From contig NZ_JAESWC010000002.1 in NCBI RefSeq assembly GCF_016765585.1, positions 620,001 through 684,000 of the forward strand: a stretch of 64,000 nt of DNA, written 5' to 3'. Below the pieces are notes generated by a model, which was not told the DNA's origin, did not search any database, and saw only the letters and a program-made list of their open reading frames with translations. The position numbers were made by a program, and so were the translations under genes. This DNA comes from Clostridium rhizosphaerae. GTDB lineage: Bacteria; Bacillota; Clostridia; Clostridiales; Clostridiaceae. Position 1 is the first letter of the stretch. Every line of letters begins with the position of its first letter. This document shows, piece after piece, positions 52,033-60,730 of the stretch.

Positions 52033-53835
52033 CTATTCATCAAATTGGATTCCAGCCATTTTCATAAGATATATTGCATTTCTTGTTGTAGAAATTCCTT
52101 CCCTTAATTTATAATCAAAGAATATTTCATTATCTTTATAATGCTCCAAAAAATGATAGTTCTTAACCTTTTCATTTTTCTTCTCAAGACTTCCAAGTTC
52201 TAAGTCATGAGTGGATACTAAACCTAGTGAATTTTCTTCGCTTAATCTATTAATTAACGTTTCTGCTCCTAAGTGTCTATCTACAGAATTAGTTCCTTTA
52301 AATATTTCGTCTAACAGGAAAAATATAGGTTTTCCTTCTTTCACTGCAGATACAATCATTTTTATACGGAGTATTTCTGCATAAAAGGAAGATATACTCT
52401 TCTCAAGATTATCTCCTATTCTCATACAAGTATATATATTCATTAACGAGCAACTGAATTCTCCAGCACAAACCGGTGCTCCTGCATAAGCTAGTATTAA
52501 ATTAACACCAATGGTTCTTAAAAAGGTACTTTTCCCCGACATATTTGAACCTGTTATTAAAAGAATATTTGCTCTACTACCTATAACTACATTATTGCTT
52601 ACCCTACTATCAGGCAAAAGCGGGTGCGCTAGTGACTTTGCCTTAATTTCCATGGCTTTACTAAATGTTGGCATACACCAGTCTGGATTATCATAGTAAA
52701 TTCCTGAGAGGCTTACCAAAGTCTCAAATTCGCCTACAACCTCAAGCCAATTTACCAAATCTCCCCCATACTTTCTCTTCCACTTTTCTAAACCTACAAT
52801 TAAATTATAATCCCATAAAAATAAAACATTTAATATAATGCTGAAAAGATTTTTTCTGTCAGAAATTTTATTATTAATGTTAACTAGCTTACTTATAGCC
52901 TCTGATGCCTTTACCCCTTCACTGCAAACCAATTTTTTATGTAAATTTTTGAGCAATTGTGCTTTGTATTTATGTTTTTCAATTAGTCTAATCATTCTTT
53001 CATAGGATTTTATGCTGTTTTTATAATAAAAAGCAGTTTCTAACACATCGTTTCTTATCTTTTCTCCAAGTTTAAGAATAATTATATTAAAAGCTATAAA
53101 AAGCAAAGGTAAAGCATATCCTATGCTTGGCTTAATCAAATAATAAATAATAGAGCTGCAAGTTAGTATAGGCATGATTATAAGTGCCAGCTTAAAATAA
53201 ATTTTGTCTACAAGATCGTTTTTTTGAGCAGACCAGGAAAGTAGTTCTTGTACATTTTGTTTATTCTTAGGTATTAAATTTCCCTCTCCATTAAGTCTTT
53301 GTCTAAAGCTTATTTTGCTAACTAATTCTTTTACAGCCTGCTGCCTTTCTATTGTATTATCCGAATTCAAATCAGGGTTAATAAGTAACTCTTTAAGCTT
53401 CTCTCTACCCATAGCAGTTGAAGCTGTATTTAACCACTGAAACAACGAATTGTTACCAAAAATGTCCAAATCCTCCGAATAACTGTGCTCTGGATTCTTA
53501 AAGTCTTCTCCATTATCTAAAAATTCCTTCCACTGACCTTTTATTCGCTTGATTGATGTCTTATTGACATCATAAAGTGCAGCAGTTAAGTTCTTATTTA
53601 ATATAATCTTTCCATGTTTAAGTACAAGTATTATAAAAATAATAACAGACGCAAGGAATATTACGCTTGAAAGGTAATACTGCTTATGAAAAATAAAATA
53701 TATTGAAAATCCTAAACCAGCCAAAAATATAATAAGTCTTAGTGTACTAATAAAATTAATAGTACTTTGTTGCTTTTTTAAAAATATATCATAATGTTTT
53801 TTTCTATTTTCATATGTATTTTCTGCTTTCTGCAA
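52033..53835 (-). CDS. Membrane-associated MutS-like ATPase
   Basis: A 600-residue protein. Two membrane helices near residues 29-75 (LIIFLAGLGFSIYFIF and SSVIFLASVIIFIILVL), two more near 215-255, then a MutS clamp/lever-like region and a C-terminal MutS ATPase: Walker A TGSNMSGKSTFLR, ISSFYAE and Walker B FLLDEIFKGTNSVDR, with D-loop STHDLEL. There is no mismatch-recognition domain I, no Smr nuclease and no connector. It is a member of the membrane MutS family of unknown function. TTG 53835 is chosen because AAAGGAGG lies upstream inside the longer frame; ATG 53868 and TTG 53892 are alternatives. Confidence 0.85.
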   Translation of the reverse strand: MQKAENTYENRKKHYDIFLKKQQSTINFISTLRLIIFLAGLGFSIYFIFHKQYYLSSVIFLASVIIFIILVLKHGKIILNKNLTAALYDVNKTSIKRIKGQWKEFLDNGEDFKNPEHSYSEDLDIFGNNSLFQWLNTASTAMGREKLKELLINPDLNSDNTIERQQAVKELVSKISFRQRLNGEGNLIPKNKQNVQELLSWSAQKNDLVDKIYFKLALIIMPILTCSSIIYYLIKPSIGYALPLLFIAFNIIILKLGEKIRNDVLETAFYYKNSIKSYERMIRLIEKHKYKAQLLKNLHKKLVCSEGVKASEAISKLVNINNKISDRKNLFSIILNVLFLWDYNLIVGLEKWKRKYGGDLVNWLEVVGEFETLVSLSGIYYDNPDWCMPTFSKAMEIKAKSLAHPLLPDSRVSNNVVIGSRANILLITGSNMSGKSTFLRTIGVNLILAYAGAPVCAGEFSCSLMNIYTCMRIGDNLEKSISSFYAEILRIKMIVSAVKEGKPIFFLLDEIFKGTNSVDRHLGAETLINRLSEENSLGLVSTHDLELGSLEKKNEKVKNYHFLEHYKDNEIFFDYKLREGISTTRNAIYLMKMAGIQFDE

Positions 53836-53930
53836 AACCTCATCCTCCTTTAATTTCTTTGGCTTCATGTTATATCGGTCTAATATTACCAATTCTTATA
53901 CATATTATATCTAACTTTACTAAAAATAAA

Positions 53931-53966
53931 AACCCATATCTTGCGTTTAGAAGATATAGGTTAATT
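53931..53966 (-). terminator. Terminator of the acidic 74-codon gene
   Basis: Minus-strand AACCTATATCTT-CTAAACGC-AAGATATGGGTT followed by UUUAUUUUU. Confidence 0.82.
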
Positions 53967-53980
53967 ATTAAATTATTATA

Positions 53981-54205
53981 CTATTCCCATTCCTCAACAT
54001 TTTCAATACCGTCAAATTGAAGCACAGCCCATTCTATAGCTTCCTCTGCATCTTCAAATTCCTTATTAGTATTGCTTACATAAGAATAGCCTTCTTTATC
54101 ATCAACTGTTTGAATAAAAATTTCCAGGTCTTCTCCTGTAATAGTTATTTCTCCATTATTCTCAAGAGCCTCCGTCATCTCTTGAATAAATTGTTCCTCA
54201 TCCAT
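53981..54205 (-). CDS. Small acidic protein, unknown
   Basis: A 74-residue acidic protein (MDEEQFIQEMTEALENNGEI...) with many Glu and Asp, ending NVEEWE. No family is recognised. ATG 54205 has GAGGGG upstream. It converges with nothing and precedes the MutS-like gene by 145 nt with a terminator between, so it is separately transcribed. Confidence 0.65.
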   Translation of the reverse strand: MDEEQFIQEMTEALENNGEITITGEDLEIFIQTVDDKEGYSYVSNTNKEFEDAEEAIEWAVLQFDGIENVEEWE

Positions 54206-54338
54206 GTGTATCCCCTCTTTCTTCATTTTCTTATATATATTACATATTATTTCTAAAATTTATGCATATATAATCATAAAAAAATTAATTAGTGGCAAAA
54301 TAAGTTGTGTTAAATTTTATATTATGGAGGATTAAATA

Positions 54339-54596
54339 ATGAAAAAACACTACAGCGTTGTATTGATGTTTGATCAAAGTAATTGTGCAGTTAAGCAGAT
54401 AAGCAAGAATACCTATGACCAGATTCAAGATATGAGAAAAAGAGGTCAGGATGATGAGACAATTGTAAAAAGTTTGACTGAAATTAATACTATGGAAGAT
54501 AATATTGTTATAAATGGAATAACGATTCAGGAAGCAGAAGAACGAGCTCAAGGAGAAGGAGAAGATTTCGTTGTTCTTCAAGCTTTTACAAGCTAA
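54339..54596 (+). CDS. Small conserved-looking hypothetical protein
   Basis: An 85-residue protein (MKKHYSVVLMFDQSNCAVKQ...), alpha/beta in pattern with a repeated acidic-basic helical part. No family recognised. TGGAGGA lies upstream of the ATG and a terminator follows, so it is a real single-gene unit. Confidence 0.65.
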   Translation: MKKHYSVVLMFDQSNCAVKQISKNTYDQIQDMRKRGQDDETIVKSLTEINTMEDNIVINGITIQEAEERAQGEGEDFVVLQAFTS

Positions 54597-54602
54597 AAAT
54601 AA

Positions 54603-54628
54603 TCCGAGGCATTGTGCCTCGGAATTTA
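54603..54628. terminator. Bidirectional terminator
   Basis: TCCGAGGC-ATTGT-GCCTCGGA between the convergent small gene and the ABC operon; T-rich tail on the plus strand. Confidence 0.82.
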
Positions 54629-54629
54629 T

Positions 54630-55577
54630 TTATTTCAGACAATTTAACGCTTTAGAAGTTAATGATTCTATAACTGATTTATCAATACTGTAGATTTCTG
54701 GATTTCCAGAAAGTTTGAAAGCTATACTCCCTTCGCTTAAATCTTTTCCAAAATATATATGCAGTTCATTTTTGCTATCTTTAATCAGAAGTTCTGAGCT
54801 TGGTTTATCCAATCCATATTTTGATAATGATTTATTATTATCTTCAATAAAATCTTTTATCTTCATCCCTGTTACTGTGCTTAAGAAATCTTGAAAATTA
54901 TTGTCGTCAACCTTTTTGTTATTAGTATTCGGAGTAGTTATAACCAATTCATTTTTATCATTTGCTTTTATTTCAATAATTGTACTATTTGCATTTACAA
55001 ACTTAAGATATTTAATATCAGAATTATTTAATGAAGATATGTTTCTATCCCTGATATCATTTAAACTATAATTAAGGCTTAAGCCTGCAGAACTTGAGAC
55101 AGCATAAACATTAGGATCATCCTTAATCATAATATAATATCTTGAATTATCTGAAGTTTCATTCCCCAAATTTATAGTCTTTGAACTTCCATCTTCCATA
55201 TAAGCTGTTGCAACTACTTTTGGAGTCTTAAGACCATACTGCTCCAAGTCCTTTGAATCCTTATCTACAAGCCTGTCAGCACTTAAATTGGTGAAGTCCT
55301 CTACAATATTTCCTACAAACTGATCATCAAGCTTTATGTTTTCCTTTTGGCTAATTATCCATTTTGAAGACTTTTTTTCAAGTATGATATTTCCCTTTTC
55401 ATTCATAATATTAATTATATTAATTTTACTCTGATCAAGTTTCAACAAATCAATCTTATTTTCAGACTTTTTATCTGCTCCATTCTTATCCTGGGGATGT
55501 TTAGTTAGATATGCATATGCGCCAATTAAAGCTGCCAACATGATTGCTAAAGCGATTATGCTCCAAAGCTTTCTCAT
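54630..55577 (-). CDS. DUF4340 protein of an ABC/Gld operon
   Basis: A 315-residue protein: an N-terminal membrane anchor (IIALAIMLAALIGAYAYL), then a DUF4340 domain with repeats of the kind GLKTPKVVATAYMEDGSSKT and GLDKPSSELLIKDSKNELHI. It is extracellular by topology. DUF4340 genes accompany Gld-type ABC transporters in many bacteria. Its ATG overlaps the gldG stop by 4 nt, so it is translated with it. Function unknown. Confidence 0.88.
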   Translation of the reverse strand: MRKLWSIIALAIMLAALIGAYAYLTKHPQDKNGADKKSENKIDLLKLDQSKINIINIMNEKGNIILEKKSSKWIISQKENIKLDDQFVGNIVEDFTNLSADRLVDKDSKDLEQYGLKTPKVVATAYMEDGSSKTINLGNETSDNSRYYIMIKDDPNVYAVSSSAGLSLNYSLNDIRDRNISSLNNSDIKYLKFVNANSTIIEIKANDKNELVITTPNTNNKKVDDNNFQDFLSTVTGMKIKDFIEDNNKSLSKYGLDKPSSELLIKDSKNELHIYFGKDLSEGSIAFKLSGNPEIYSIDKSVIESLTSKALNCLK

Positions 55578-57004
55578 CTGTGCCTCCTCCTAAACCATAC
55601 AGTAACTCCTAAAATTGCAATAACAAGAGGAATTAAAATTACAACAACACCAGACCATGCAAGCTTCTGAAGCTCATTTATCATCAAACTTGAAGTCTCA
55701 AAGTTTTTAGGTCTTATTGTTATAGAATCTTTTTTATCCTGAAGCCAGTTGAAGGAATTCATTACAAAATCTAAATTGGTACCGCTCGTCGCTGAATTTA
55801 TATTAGAATTCATAAATGTGGAGCCGCCTACCACAATAAGCTTTGCAGTATTACCTGAAGTTTTATCCTCATCTGTAATTGCAACTGCAATATTAAACGG
55901 TCCATTAAGATCTCCAGTTTCTTTTGACATTTTAGTAGAATTCAAATTAGTCTTAGCCCAAGAATTGCTTGAGGAACTCAAAAGTGGTTCAATTTTAAGA
56001 GAATCCTTATTTAGTTTTAGATTTTCTATCCCCTGCATTACCGGCATATAAAGTGGAGTCTTATTAGACTTTATTGCATTAACAATGTCATGGCTCTGTA
56101 TTGAAGGAAGCAGCTCAATAGCGCTGTTTGCAATCATATCTGCCTGACCTTCTACAACCAAGGCATTTTGAGGTTTTACTCCATAAGCTGATAAAACACT
56201 TTGAAAGTTTGGAAGAACTTCTTTTGTTATATCAACAAAAAATGCTGCACGTCCTCCGCTGGCTAAAAAGCTTTTTATTTTATCTGCTTCCTCTTTTGAT
56301 ATGTCCTTTAAAGGGGCATTTACCACAAGAAGATTATCTTTGACTAACTGAGCATTTCCCTGCAATAAATTGATATCTTTAACTTGGTAGTTTTCTACAT
56401 CCAGCTGTTTCTTTATATCTTCATCAAGTTGTTTTTCCTGATGTCCCGTTAAAGTATACAAAGTGTGCTGAGTTCCTGAGGTAACATAAATTATTGCATT
56501 AGTAATTTGCTGTTCTGCAGCAAAAGAATTAATATCTGTCTGTCCATATTGGTTACTAGAATAATTGTACAAATCATTGTAGTCAACTGTCTTAAATTTA
56601 CTTCCACTTTCTACTACTATAGAACCTGCACCAACAGTTTTATCACTTGTACTATATTTTTTAGCAAGCTGAGGTTGTTTTATTGGATCTCGATATTGCA
56701 CAGAAACTTTTTTGGAAGCAGACTCGTATTTATCGAGGACCATCTTCACATTTGGATCTTCATTTCCTGTTTCAAAAAATGCATATATTTTAACGTCACT
56801 TTTTAAGTTTTTAACTATGTTTACGCTTTGATCGGTAATAGAATATATTTTGTCCTTAGATAAATCCTTTTTAATATCAAGTTTTGAAGCTACCAGGTTT
56901 ACTGCTACTAATACAGCTAAAACTAATATTGCAGCAAGTGCAGAGTATCCTCCGTATTTAAATCTGTTATTTTTAAAGGACTTGCCAATATCAAATTTTT
57001 TCAT
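55574..57004 (-). CDS. GldG-like ABC transporter auxiliary protein
   Basis: A 476-residue protein with an N-terminal membrane helix (ALAAILVLAVLVAVNLVA), a large extracellular ABC_transp_aux (GldG) domain (KDLSKDKIYSITDQSVNIVK) and a C-terminal helix (WSGVVVILIPLVIAILGVTVW) with a basic tail. In gliding bacteria GldG works with GldA and GldF; here gliding is not implied. ATG 57004 is chosen, with GGAAGGTGA upstream. It lies between the permease and DUF4340 genes. Confidence 0.88.
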   Translation of the reverse strand: MKKFDIGKSFKNNRFKYGGYSALAAILVLAVLVAVNLVASKLDIKKDLSKDKIYSITDQSVNIVKNLKSDVKIYAFFETGNEDPNVKMVLDKYESASKKVSVQYRDPIKQPQLAKKYSTSDKTVGAGSIVVESGSKFKTVDYNDLYNYSSNQYGQTDINSFAAEQQITNAIIYVTSGTQHTLYTLTGHQEKQLDEDIKKQLDVENYQVKDINLLQGNAQLVKDNLLVVNAPLKDISKEEADKIKSFLASGGRAAFFVDITKEVLPNFQSVLSAYGVKPQNALVVEGQADMIANSAIELLPSIQSHDIVNAIKSNKTPLYMPVMQGIENLKLNKDSLKIEPLLSSSSNSWAKTNLNSTKMSKETGDLNGPFNIAVAITDEDKTSGNTAKLIVVGGSTFMNSNINSATSGTNLDFVMNSFNWLQDKKDSITIRPKNFETSSLMINELQKLAWSGVVVILIPLVIAILGVTVWFRRRHR

Positions 57005-57020
57005 GTTCATTTCACCTTCC

Positions 57021-57884
57021 TTAGCTCCATCTTCTTTTTTCCATCATAAGTATTGATAAATACACAAATGCTATTGAAAATGTAAGATAAAATATAATAG
57101 AGCTTACATCTAAAATTCCAATGCTGAAATTATCAAATCTCTTAATTAAAGAAAACCATTCAAAAAACTTTGGCAGAAAGCCTTCATACAAAGTAGAATT
57201 TTTAAAGAATATAATCAGCATAACTGCAGCACCTAATATAATTTCAGCAGCAGTAACTATTATATTTTTTGTAGACATATAAATTAATGAAGCTAACGCT
57301 AATACTAATATGGCAGCAAAAACTATTCCCGAGTTCCTGCCAGTAGGTAGTCCCTTCTGAATCCAGTCTAATATCCATATAAGGAGTAGCATCCCAAAGG
57401 ATGAAACTGCTGCAATAACTTGATTTTCAGTTAAAGAAGAAACAAACAAACCTACAGCTATAAAGCTTGCACCCATTAGCGCAAAACCTATATAAGCAGT
57501 TACGATTTCTCCCGTGGGCAAGGTTCCATACTGACTTAAAATCAAGGGATATAAAAAGGTTACTGCTAAAGTAATAAAAAATAACACAACAGAAGCCAAA
57601 TACTTTCCTATCACTATCTCACCAACACTTAACGGTGAAGTAAGAAGCAGCTGATCCGTCTTCTGATTTCTTTCCTCAGCTAAGAGCTTCATAGTAAGTA
57701 TGGGTACTAATATTAAAAATAAAAATATAATACTTGAAAGTACATTGCTATAGGCTGTACTCGCTGCCAAAAGATTGTAATTAGCAAAAAATATTCCGCA
57801 TATCAGAAGGAATATTCCCATAAACACATAACCAGTAGCAGAATAAAAATAAGACCTTAGTTCTTTACCAAGTATAGCAAGCAT
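57021..57884 (-). CDS. ABC-2 type permease (GldF-like)
   Basis: A 287-residue protein with six hydrophobic helices (IFLLICGIFFANYNL, VVLFFITLAVTFLYPLIL, AAVSSFGMLLLIWILDW and others), matching the GldF/ABC2_membrane_3 family. It forms the channel with the ATPase gene directly upstream; the two are separated by 3 nt. GGAGGAGG precedes the ATG. Confidence 0.9.
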   Translation of the reverse strand: MLAILGKELRSYFYSATGYVFMGIFLLICGIFFANYNLLAASTAYSNVLSSIIFLFLILVPILTMKLLAEERNQKTDQLLLTSPLSVGEIVIGKYLASVVLFFITLAVTFLYPLILSQYGTLPTGEIVTAYIGFALMGASFIAVGLFVSSLTENQVIAAVSSFGMLLLIWILDWIQKGLPTGRNSGIVFAAILVLALASLIYMSTKNIIVTAAEIILGAAVMLIIFFKNSTLYEGFLPKFFEWFSLIKRFDNFSIGILDVSSIIFYLTFSIAFVYLSILMMEKRRWS

Positions 57885-57887
57885 ATA

Positions 57888-58829
57888 CTAAACCTCCTCC
57901 TGTGTAGTAACCTGAAGAAATACTTCTTCTAAAGACAAATCAACAGGTTTCATTAAAAGCACTGGCACTTCTGCTTTACAGAGTTTCCAAAACAATTCCT
58001 CTCTTATATCTTTGTCTTGCTTTGCTTCTATTATAATATCTGAGGTACCCTTTTCTACCTCTCCTTGAATATGTATCTTATCTACACTGTTTAAATCCTT
58101 CAAAAGATTTAAGACTTCTTTAGAATCTTTTTTAACTCTTATTAAAATTTTACTGCTATAGCTTAATTTTTTAGAAAGTTCTTCAGGCGTACCGCTGGCA
58201 ACTATTTCACCTTTGTTGATAATAACTACTCTATCACAGACAGCACTTACCTCTGAAAGAATATGAGAACTTAAAATAACAGTATGGTTTTTACCAACTT
58301 CCTTTATAAGATTTCTAATTTCTATAATCTCCTTAGGATCAAGCCCTACTGTTGGCTCATCCAGTATAAGAACCTCAGGAGTACCAATTATTGCTTGGGC
58401 AAGCCCTACCCTTTGCTTATATCCTTTTGAAAGATTTTTTATAAGCCTATTTCTATGCTGGCTTACTTTTACTATATTACAAACCTTATCTACTGTTTCT
58501 TTTAAATTTTTTGCATCAATGTTTTTAATCTTACATGCAAATTTAAGATATTCCTCCACAGTCATATCTAAATACAGTGGAGGTATTTCTGGTAGATACC
58601 CTATTTTCTTTTTAGCTTTTTTAGGCTCTTTTAAAATATCTATGCCATCTATTGTCGCTGTCCCCTCACTGGCGCCTATATATCCGGTTATAATATTCAT
58701 AGTCGTAGATTTTCCAGCACCATTTGGCCCTAAGAAGCCAAGAATTTCTCCTTTATTAATACTAAGATTGATTCCTCTAAGCACTTCATTGCTTCCATAT
58801 CTTTTCGATAGGTTTTTAATTTCTATCAA
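57888..58829 (-). CDS. ABC transporter ATPase (GldA-like)
   Basis: A 313-residue ATPase. Walker A is GPNGAGKSTTM, signature LSKGYKQRVGLAQ, Walker B VLILDEPTVGLDPKE and H-loop ILSSHILSEVS. A C-terminal extension (residues ~215-313) is common in the exporter subgroup. TTG 58829 is chosen, with AGGAGGG 7 nt upstream; the frame is open to 58853. It opens a four-gene operon: ATPase, permease, GldG, DUF4340. The cargo is unknown. Confidence 0.92.
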   Translation of the reverse strand: MIEIKNLSKRYGSNEVLRGINLSINKGEILGFLGPNGAGKSTTMNIITGYIGASEGTATIDGIDILKEPKKAKKKIGYLPEIPPLYLDMTVEEYLKFACKIKNIDAKNLKETVDKVCNIVKVSQHRNRLIKNLSKGYKQRVGLAQAIIGTPEVLILDEPTVGLDPKEIIEIRNLIKEVGKNHTVILSSHILSEVSAVCDRVVIINKGEIVASGTPEELSKKLSYSSKILIRVKKDSKEVLNLLKDLNSVDKIHIQGEVEKGTSDIIIEAKQDKDIREELFWKLCKAEVPVLLMKPVDLSLEEVFLQVTTQEEV

Positions 58830-59120
58830 TTTGTTCCCTCCTATTCTCATCATAACGGAATCATTTTAAAATGACTCCTTTTTCTTAGGTCAACTTGTGA
58901 CTTACTGCTTTCTCCTTCACATGCAAGTCATTAGTTAAAGCTTATTCAGAGCTTTAGCTTCCTTGTATCCTTTAAAATTATTTCCAGTAAAATTCCTTTT
59001 AGTATAAATTAACAAAAATCATTTTATCACAATTCTTTTATATTAAAAAGTTTATAATCCAGGCAAAAGTAAAGTTATTTTTTATATTTTATTACTATTT
59101 TGTAAACTTTAATAAATAAA
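58830..59120 (-). other. Structured leader before the ABC/Gld operon
   Basis: About 290 bases. The minus-strand RNA has a GGAGTCATTTTAAAATGATTCC hairpin right before the ribosome-binding site of the ATPase gene, and TGACTT..AAGTCA around a 20-nt loop, plus AAAGCT/AGCTTT further up. I do not recognise it as a known riboswitch. No reading frame is supported. Confidence 0.45.
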
Positions 59121-59163
59121 AAACAAAAGCTTCTGCAAAATTCAATGCAGAAGCTTTTGTTTA
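59121..59163 (-). terminator. Terminator of the SleB-like gene
   Basis: AACAAAAGCTTCTGCA and TGCAGAAGCTTTTGTTT form a 15-bp stem; the plus-strand T-run means it can also act in reverse. The stop codon of the gene lies in the right arm. Confidence 0.85.
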
Positions 59164-59955
59164 GTAATAAAAATCATGGTTTCCTATTGATTTAAAGTAG
59201 GTTTTATTTTTTACAACATATGTGCTTTCAGCCTTCTTTGGATTTATGAAGAACATAATTTCAGTACCAAAGCTTCTATAACCGCTTAGTACCATATCTA
59301 CTGCTTTTTTAGCACTTGCAGTGGCAGGTTGATTTATCCTGCCATCAAGAACAGGCGTAAATTGATATCCCCAGGACTTGTCCATTATTACTCCGGTAAT
59401 AGAATTTGAATAGTTGGGGCTTTTAACTCTGTTCATTATAACTGTTGCAACAGCTAACTGTCCTTCAAAGGATTCTCCTGCAGATTCTGCAGATACAAGC
59501 CTTGCAAATAAGTCCTTCTCGTCACCTGCAGCAGCAACACTTGCAGCGGTTGAATTAGATGCCGGCTTTGACTGAACTTTTGTTTGCTGCTTTAATGGTG
59601 TTTTTACTTGTGGTTTTTGCTGAGCAGCTGTCTTAGGCTTAGCCTCGCTTAATCCAGTCCCACCTCTTGAATATTCCTTGTCCTTATTTTCTATGTTTTT
59701 CACTTCATCTTTTATAACAACTAACTTATCACTTTGATCATTATTAGCTGTTGTATAGCTCTCAGAAGTTCTTATACTATTTGTCATCTCAACAGCTTCA
59801 TTTTTTAAAGCATCATCATTAATGGAATATGTATATAAGTTAATTTTGCTTGTATGTTTACCTTTTTGTATGCCATATGTCATGGCTGTTAAAGCACCTG
59901 CTGCAGTTATTAGTGTTACCGCCAATATCAGTCTAGTCTTTTTATCCATTTTCAT
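59161..59955 (-). CDS. SleB/CwlJ-type cell-wall hydrolase with signal anchor
   Basis: A 264-residue protein. An N-terminal hydrophobic helix (LILAVTLITAAGALTAMTYG) is followed by a long Lys/Gln/Thr/Ala-rich linker and a C-terminal Hydrolase_2 domain (FARLVSAESAGESFEGQLAV with the Glu, then VIMNRVKSPNYSNS and FGTEIMFFINPKKA). It is unlike the short CwlJ at 36 kb and may be a forespore or vegetative lytic enzyme. ATG 59955 has AAAGGA upstream. Confidence 0.88.
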   Translation of the reverse strand: MKMDKKTRLILAVTLITAAGALTAMTYGIQKGKHTSKINLYTYSINDDALKNEAVEMTNSIRTSESYTTANNDQSDKLVVIKDEVKNIENKDKEYSRGGTGLSEAKPKTAAQQKPQVKTPLKQQTKVQSKPASNSTAASVAAAGDEKDLFARLVSAESAGESFEGQLAVATVIMNRVKSPNYSNSITGVIMDKSWGYQFTPVLDGRINQPATASAKKAVDMVLSGYRSFGTEIMFFINPKKAESTYVVKNKTYFKSIGNHDFYY

Positions 59956-60074
59956 ATGCAAATTCCTTTCATTGTTAGGCTTGTCTGCTTTCATTATAAT
60001 TGCATATGAAAATGTAAACAACCCAAACATATATCCAATATGGGAAAGACCTGGATATTTAAATTACCCAGGCC

Positions 60075-60704
60075 TCATATCATATCATATATTGATAGTT
60101 GTCTTGTTCCTTCTGCTGGTTCAATTCTAAGATCAAACCAATCACTTTCCTGAAGCTTTTTTTGCAGCACTTCTACAGAATACGAATCTTTTGTAAGCCA
60201 TATTTCCTCTTCGTCCTTGCTTATAAAAACAGGCATTCTATGATGCAGCCTGCTCATTGCTTCATTCGCAGGACGAGTTAATATAACAACTCCTGTATAG
60301 GGATTACCATGATTGTCAATAAAGGTTTCATAAAGCCCTGCCATAGAAAAAAGATTACTATTATTAATTGAAATCTTATATTTTATCTTGCTCTTTTCTA
60401 TAGTTTCCCATTCAAAAAATGCGTTTGCAGGAATAATACATCTTTTGCTTTCAAAGGCCTTTTTAAATGCTGGTTTCTCACTTACTGTTTCAATACGTGC
60501 ATTTATTACTTCTCTGCCGAGTCCCTTAATTTTAAATCCCCATCTTAAAGAAGCTAATTCCTTAAATTTATTCTTTAATACCACCGGGATATTTGTACCT
60601 GGAAAGACTTCACCCTTAATTTGTGCTGTATTATTTACTTTTATAATATTAAAGCTGCTTATAATATCATCTATATCACTTTCTATATAAAAACGTCCGC
60701 ACAT
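60075..60704 (-). CDS. SRAP (HMCES/YedK) DNA-abasic-site crosslinking protein
   Basis: A 209-residue SRAP domain protein. The start M-C2-G-R-F exposes Cys2, which crosslinks to abasic DNA; the other active-site residues are Asn in VINARIET, Glu in IPANAFFEWE and His in RLHHRMPVFI. It shields abasic sites in single-stranded DNA and may later self-cleave. Initiator Met removal is required and is standard before Cys. AAAGGGGAA precedes the ATG. It is followed by clpA upstream, 26 nt away, on the same strand. Confidence 0.93.
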   Translation of the reverse strand: MCGRFYIESDIDDIISSFNIIKVNNTAQIKGEVFPGTNIPVVLKNKFKELASLRWGFKIKGLGREVINARIETVSEKPAFKKAFESKRCIIPANAFFEWETIEKSKIKYKISINNSNLFSMAGLYETFIDNHGNPYTGVVILTRPANEAMSRLHHRMPVFISKDEEEIWLTKDSYSVEVLQKKLQESDWFDLRIEPAEGTRQLSIYDMI

Positions 60705-60730
60705 AGTAAATTCCCCTTTTCTAAGGATAT

